Assembly (NCBI GenBank): GCA_013396655.1
Contig: WBMV01006429.1
Location: 1,050,739-1,114,738 of the forward strand
DNA: 64,000 bases
Reading direction: 5' to 3'
From: Campylorhamphus procurvoides
Lineage: Eukaryota; Chordata; Aves; Passeriformes; Dendrocolaptidae
Of the stretch, positions 62,085 to 64,000 are shown piece by piece; position 1 is the stretch's first letter; each line of letters begins with the position of its first letter. Below the pieces are notes generated by a model. The model was not told the origin of the DNA, did no database searches, and saw only the letters and a list, made by a program, of their open reading frames with translations. Made by a program: the position numbers and the translations under genes.

Positions 62085-62310
62085 CTTAGATTGGCTTGGC
62101 TGATAAGAAAATGCTTGAATAGCTGCACCCAGAGCCGCTTTCTGATGGGAAAACGGCTCTGTTTTAATGATGTATTTGATATGAAAGGGCACGGCGCTGC
62201 AGTGCGTGGCTTGCAATAAGAGGAGAGCAGATATGACAGCTGAGGCTTCACAATGTTAGGAATAGGCCTTTCAGACTCCAAGACAAGGAAAACAAACACC
62301 GACGGACAAA
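62085..62310. promoter_or_regulatory. possible conserved non-coding element with hairpin
   Basis: The block holds 'ttagattggcttggctgat', a hairpin with arms 'agagccg' (62131-62137) and 'cggctct' (62154-62160) around 16 bases, 'gttttaatgatgtatttg', 'gcacggcgctgcagtgcg' and 'caccgacggacaaatttgcg'. CpG retention and mixed motif content suggest constraint. The hairpin is too short for a typical microRNA precursor. Function unknown. Confidence 0.35.
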
Positions 62311-64000
62311 TTTGCGGCTGGAATAATAGACTGGTGGGTTTGGGGGGACATGCTTGAAATCAGCTTCTCTTGACAGCTTCTATATTTGCCTCGTGCTGCC
62401 TCCGTTTCCTGCAGCATCCCCACCCCCACAAACTCCTCTGCTCCAGGTAGAGCTGGAGGTTTAACTAATTCCTCAAAGCACAGTCGTGGGAATTATCATT
62501 GCAAGTGCATCCTCCGTGCAGCAGAGCAGAGACAGCCACCCCAGCCCAACCTGAAGGGCTTGTGTGGTGCTCAGGATGTGAAGGATCAGGGCTAAGATAC
62601 CCAGAAAGTTATTCACAAAAGGTGGCAAAGTGGGTTTTGGTCACCGACAAGAAAAAAACAAGCCAGCTTTTATTCAGGGAGCGAATCACAGGAATGGGAA
62701 AGCAGTTTAAGAATCTGAGCTGGCTATATCAGAACACTGTTGCCTATATTTATATATGGGAGGGAGAGGAAGACATATAATATAGATGTATCTATTTGGA
62801 GTTGCTTGGTTACTCAGGCAGTTTGACAGCCAGGCACAGCTTGGCATTTGTGCCTTTGGGAGGTAGGAAGGACGTGGAGAGATGGACCAGCATTTGATGG
62901 CAACAGAGGAGGAGAATTTCTTCCCCATTGCCCTTCCCTGCCAGGCATTCTTCTCTTCCACAGGTTCCCCTGGACATATGTGATGCTCTGCATTACCATT
63001 AGCCCCAGAAATTAATTGGTGGTAGTTCCTTCTATTACATTCAATATTCTATTTACTTGGGATATGTTTCTCTCTTCTTTTTATCCCATGGAGCCCTGGG
63101 GACATTGTTAGTGCTCAAAGTCACTTAACCTTCCCTGTCTCCAAAGTGACCTGTCAATATCTGAGCACTCTCTTTTTTACACATTGGCCAGTCTTACCCA
63201 TTTAAATGCCTTCTAAAATACATCATTATGGAATTCTTTTACTAAGCTTTTGGTTTCTTCTCAGTTTATTTTCTCTCCAAGAATTGTATATCTGCATTCA
63301 CTTGCCAGACCCTTAGCTTTTAGGCTTTAGAGTTTTTAGACACATCTCCTGATGAAATAATTGCTAAATGGTCTAAAACTGAATATCATTCCAGTTCTTA
63401 AACATACCAACAAATTCCTTGCATATTGTGGCCCTTTTAAGTAATGACAAGTTTAATTTCCATATAGCCACACAAAGCTTTGTAAAGAAACTGTGTCATA
63501 TTCTACAATTTCAGAGTGGAAGGGGTAGAAAAACTATCAGGATGACTGCTGAATAAATGACTGTACGAATAAAACAGCTCAAGCATGTGACACACTCAGC
63601 TTTCATAGTCTCCTGGTATATGATAGACAGAGTTCCATTTATTTTTTTTATTTTTTTTTGGCTATCTGGACCCACCATAAAATGTTCAGAGTTACTCATT
63701 CTCCGTTTTGTTTGTTTTAACAAAACAAGATTTTCAGAGGGGATGGCCAGGTTTCTGCTCCTGTGAAGACTCACACATTTACTCAGGTACTGTGAGACAT
63801 TTAACTGGTCCTCATTTTCAGGGCTGGGGCCTAAGTATTTCAAGCTATACAACAGCAAATGTCTAAAGATGAGAATTCCACCACAGCTGGAATTACTGAA
63901 GGTTTGCTTTCATTTCCTGGCCATGTTGGGGATCCAGAGCCAGCGAGTTCACTGCTCTTCTGGTTTTCACCCTTACCATTGAAATTGTATTTTTCAGGAA
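62311..64000. other. non-coding stretch to window end, no gene seen
   Basis: No exon or RNA gene is recognised. A T-rich tract lies at 63639-63659 (runs of 8 and 9 T separated by single A). The 115-codon minus frame 63511-63858 crosses this tract and has no domain. Confidence 0.55.

Noticed and set aside
63775..63845. Possible MIR fragment ('ctgtgagacatttaactgg', 'tcctcattttcagggctggg')
   Set aside because: Only two short phrases match, with wrong intervening wording. Not distinguishable from chance.
1..64000. CRISPR arrays, insertion sequences, operons, prophage or plasmid features
   Set aside because: No regularly spaced repeats, no compact gene arrays and no bacterial-type genes. All sequence properties are those of vertebrate non-coding DNA.

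Overview
This 64 kb window is vertebrate genomic DNA with no protein-coding gene that I can support. It is most likely from a bird, and less likely from another sauropsid. The evidence is moderate GC, very few repeats, no Alu, B1 or L1 sequence, worn MIR/CORE-type SINE fossils, and at least three worn copies of palindromic elements I associate with reptile and bird genomes. Those elements carry the phrases 'gattcagcaaagcact' and 'cccattgactt'. The species call is inference. Hundreds of short open frames exist on both strands. None shows a recognisable domain, a run of spliced exons or a signal peptide with a plausible mature protein, so I annotate none as a CDS. The window reads as a gene desert or a very large intron, with candidate regulatory DNA spread through it.

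Layout. 1-11 kb is mostly featureless DNA with a few old SINE and MITE remnants (about 2.7, 3.4 and 7.9 kb) and possible conserved blocks near 5.8 and 9.4 kb. The most striking spot is 11,010-12,800. A 427-bp block occurs twice (11,010-11,436 and 11,576-12,002) with three visible differences. The copies are separated by two single-base N gaps that bracket a 137-bp, extremely GC-rich fragment. This looks like a false haplotype duplication in the assembly with an orphan mini-contig inserted. The second copy runs directly into a CpG island of about 600 bp that contains three G-quadruplex motifs.

12.8-23.6 kb is plain sequence with an AT-rich possible conserved block (14.9-15.6 kb), a palindrome at 16.2 kb, a sauropsid MITE fossil at 18.56 kb and a homeodomain-site-rich block near 20 kb. 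A second CpG island (about 23.68-24.45 kb) carries a dense motif block at 24.06-24.23 kb. 24.5-33 kb holds the longest AT-context open frame (26,794-27,582, probably non-coding), two of the better conserved-element candidates (27.69-28.02 and 32.71-32.93 kb), another MITE fossil and two SINE fossils. 33-52 kb has local tandem duplications, an A/C-biased tract, homopolymers, three more SINE fossils and a possible conserved block at 41.5-41.96 kb. 52.12-52.62 kb is the strongest enhancer-like block by eye, with octamer and TAAT-type homeodomain motifs. 52.6-64 kb is mainly featureless, with two possible conserved blocks near 61.6 and 62.1 kb.

No operon-like or pathway logic exists here. If the window has a function it is probably long-range cis-regulation of a developmental gene outside it, possibly with CpG-island-driven non-coding transcripts. 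That is inference from composition and motif content, and cross-species alignment would decide it.
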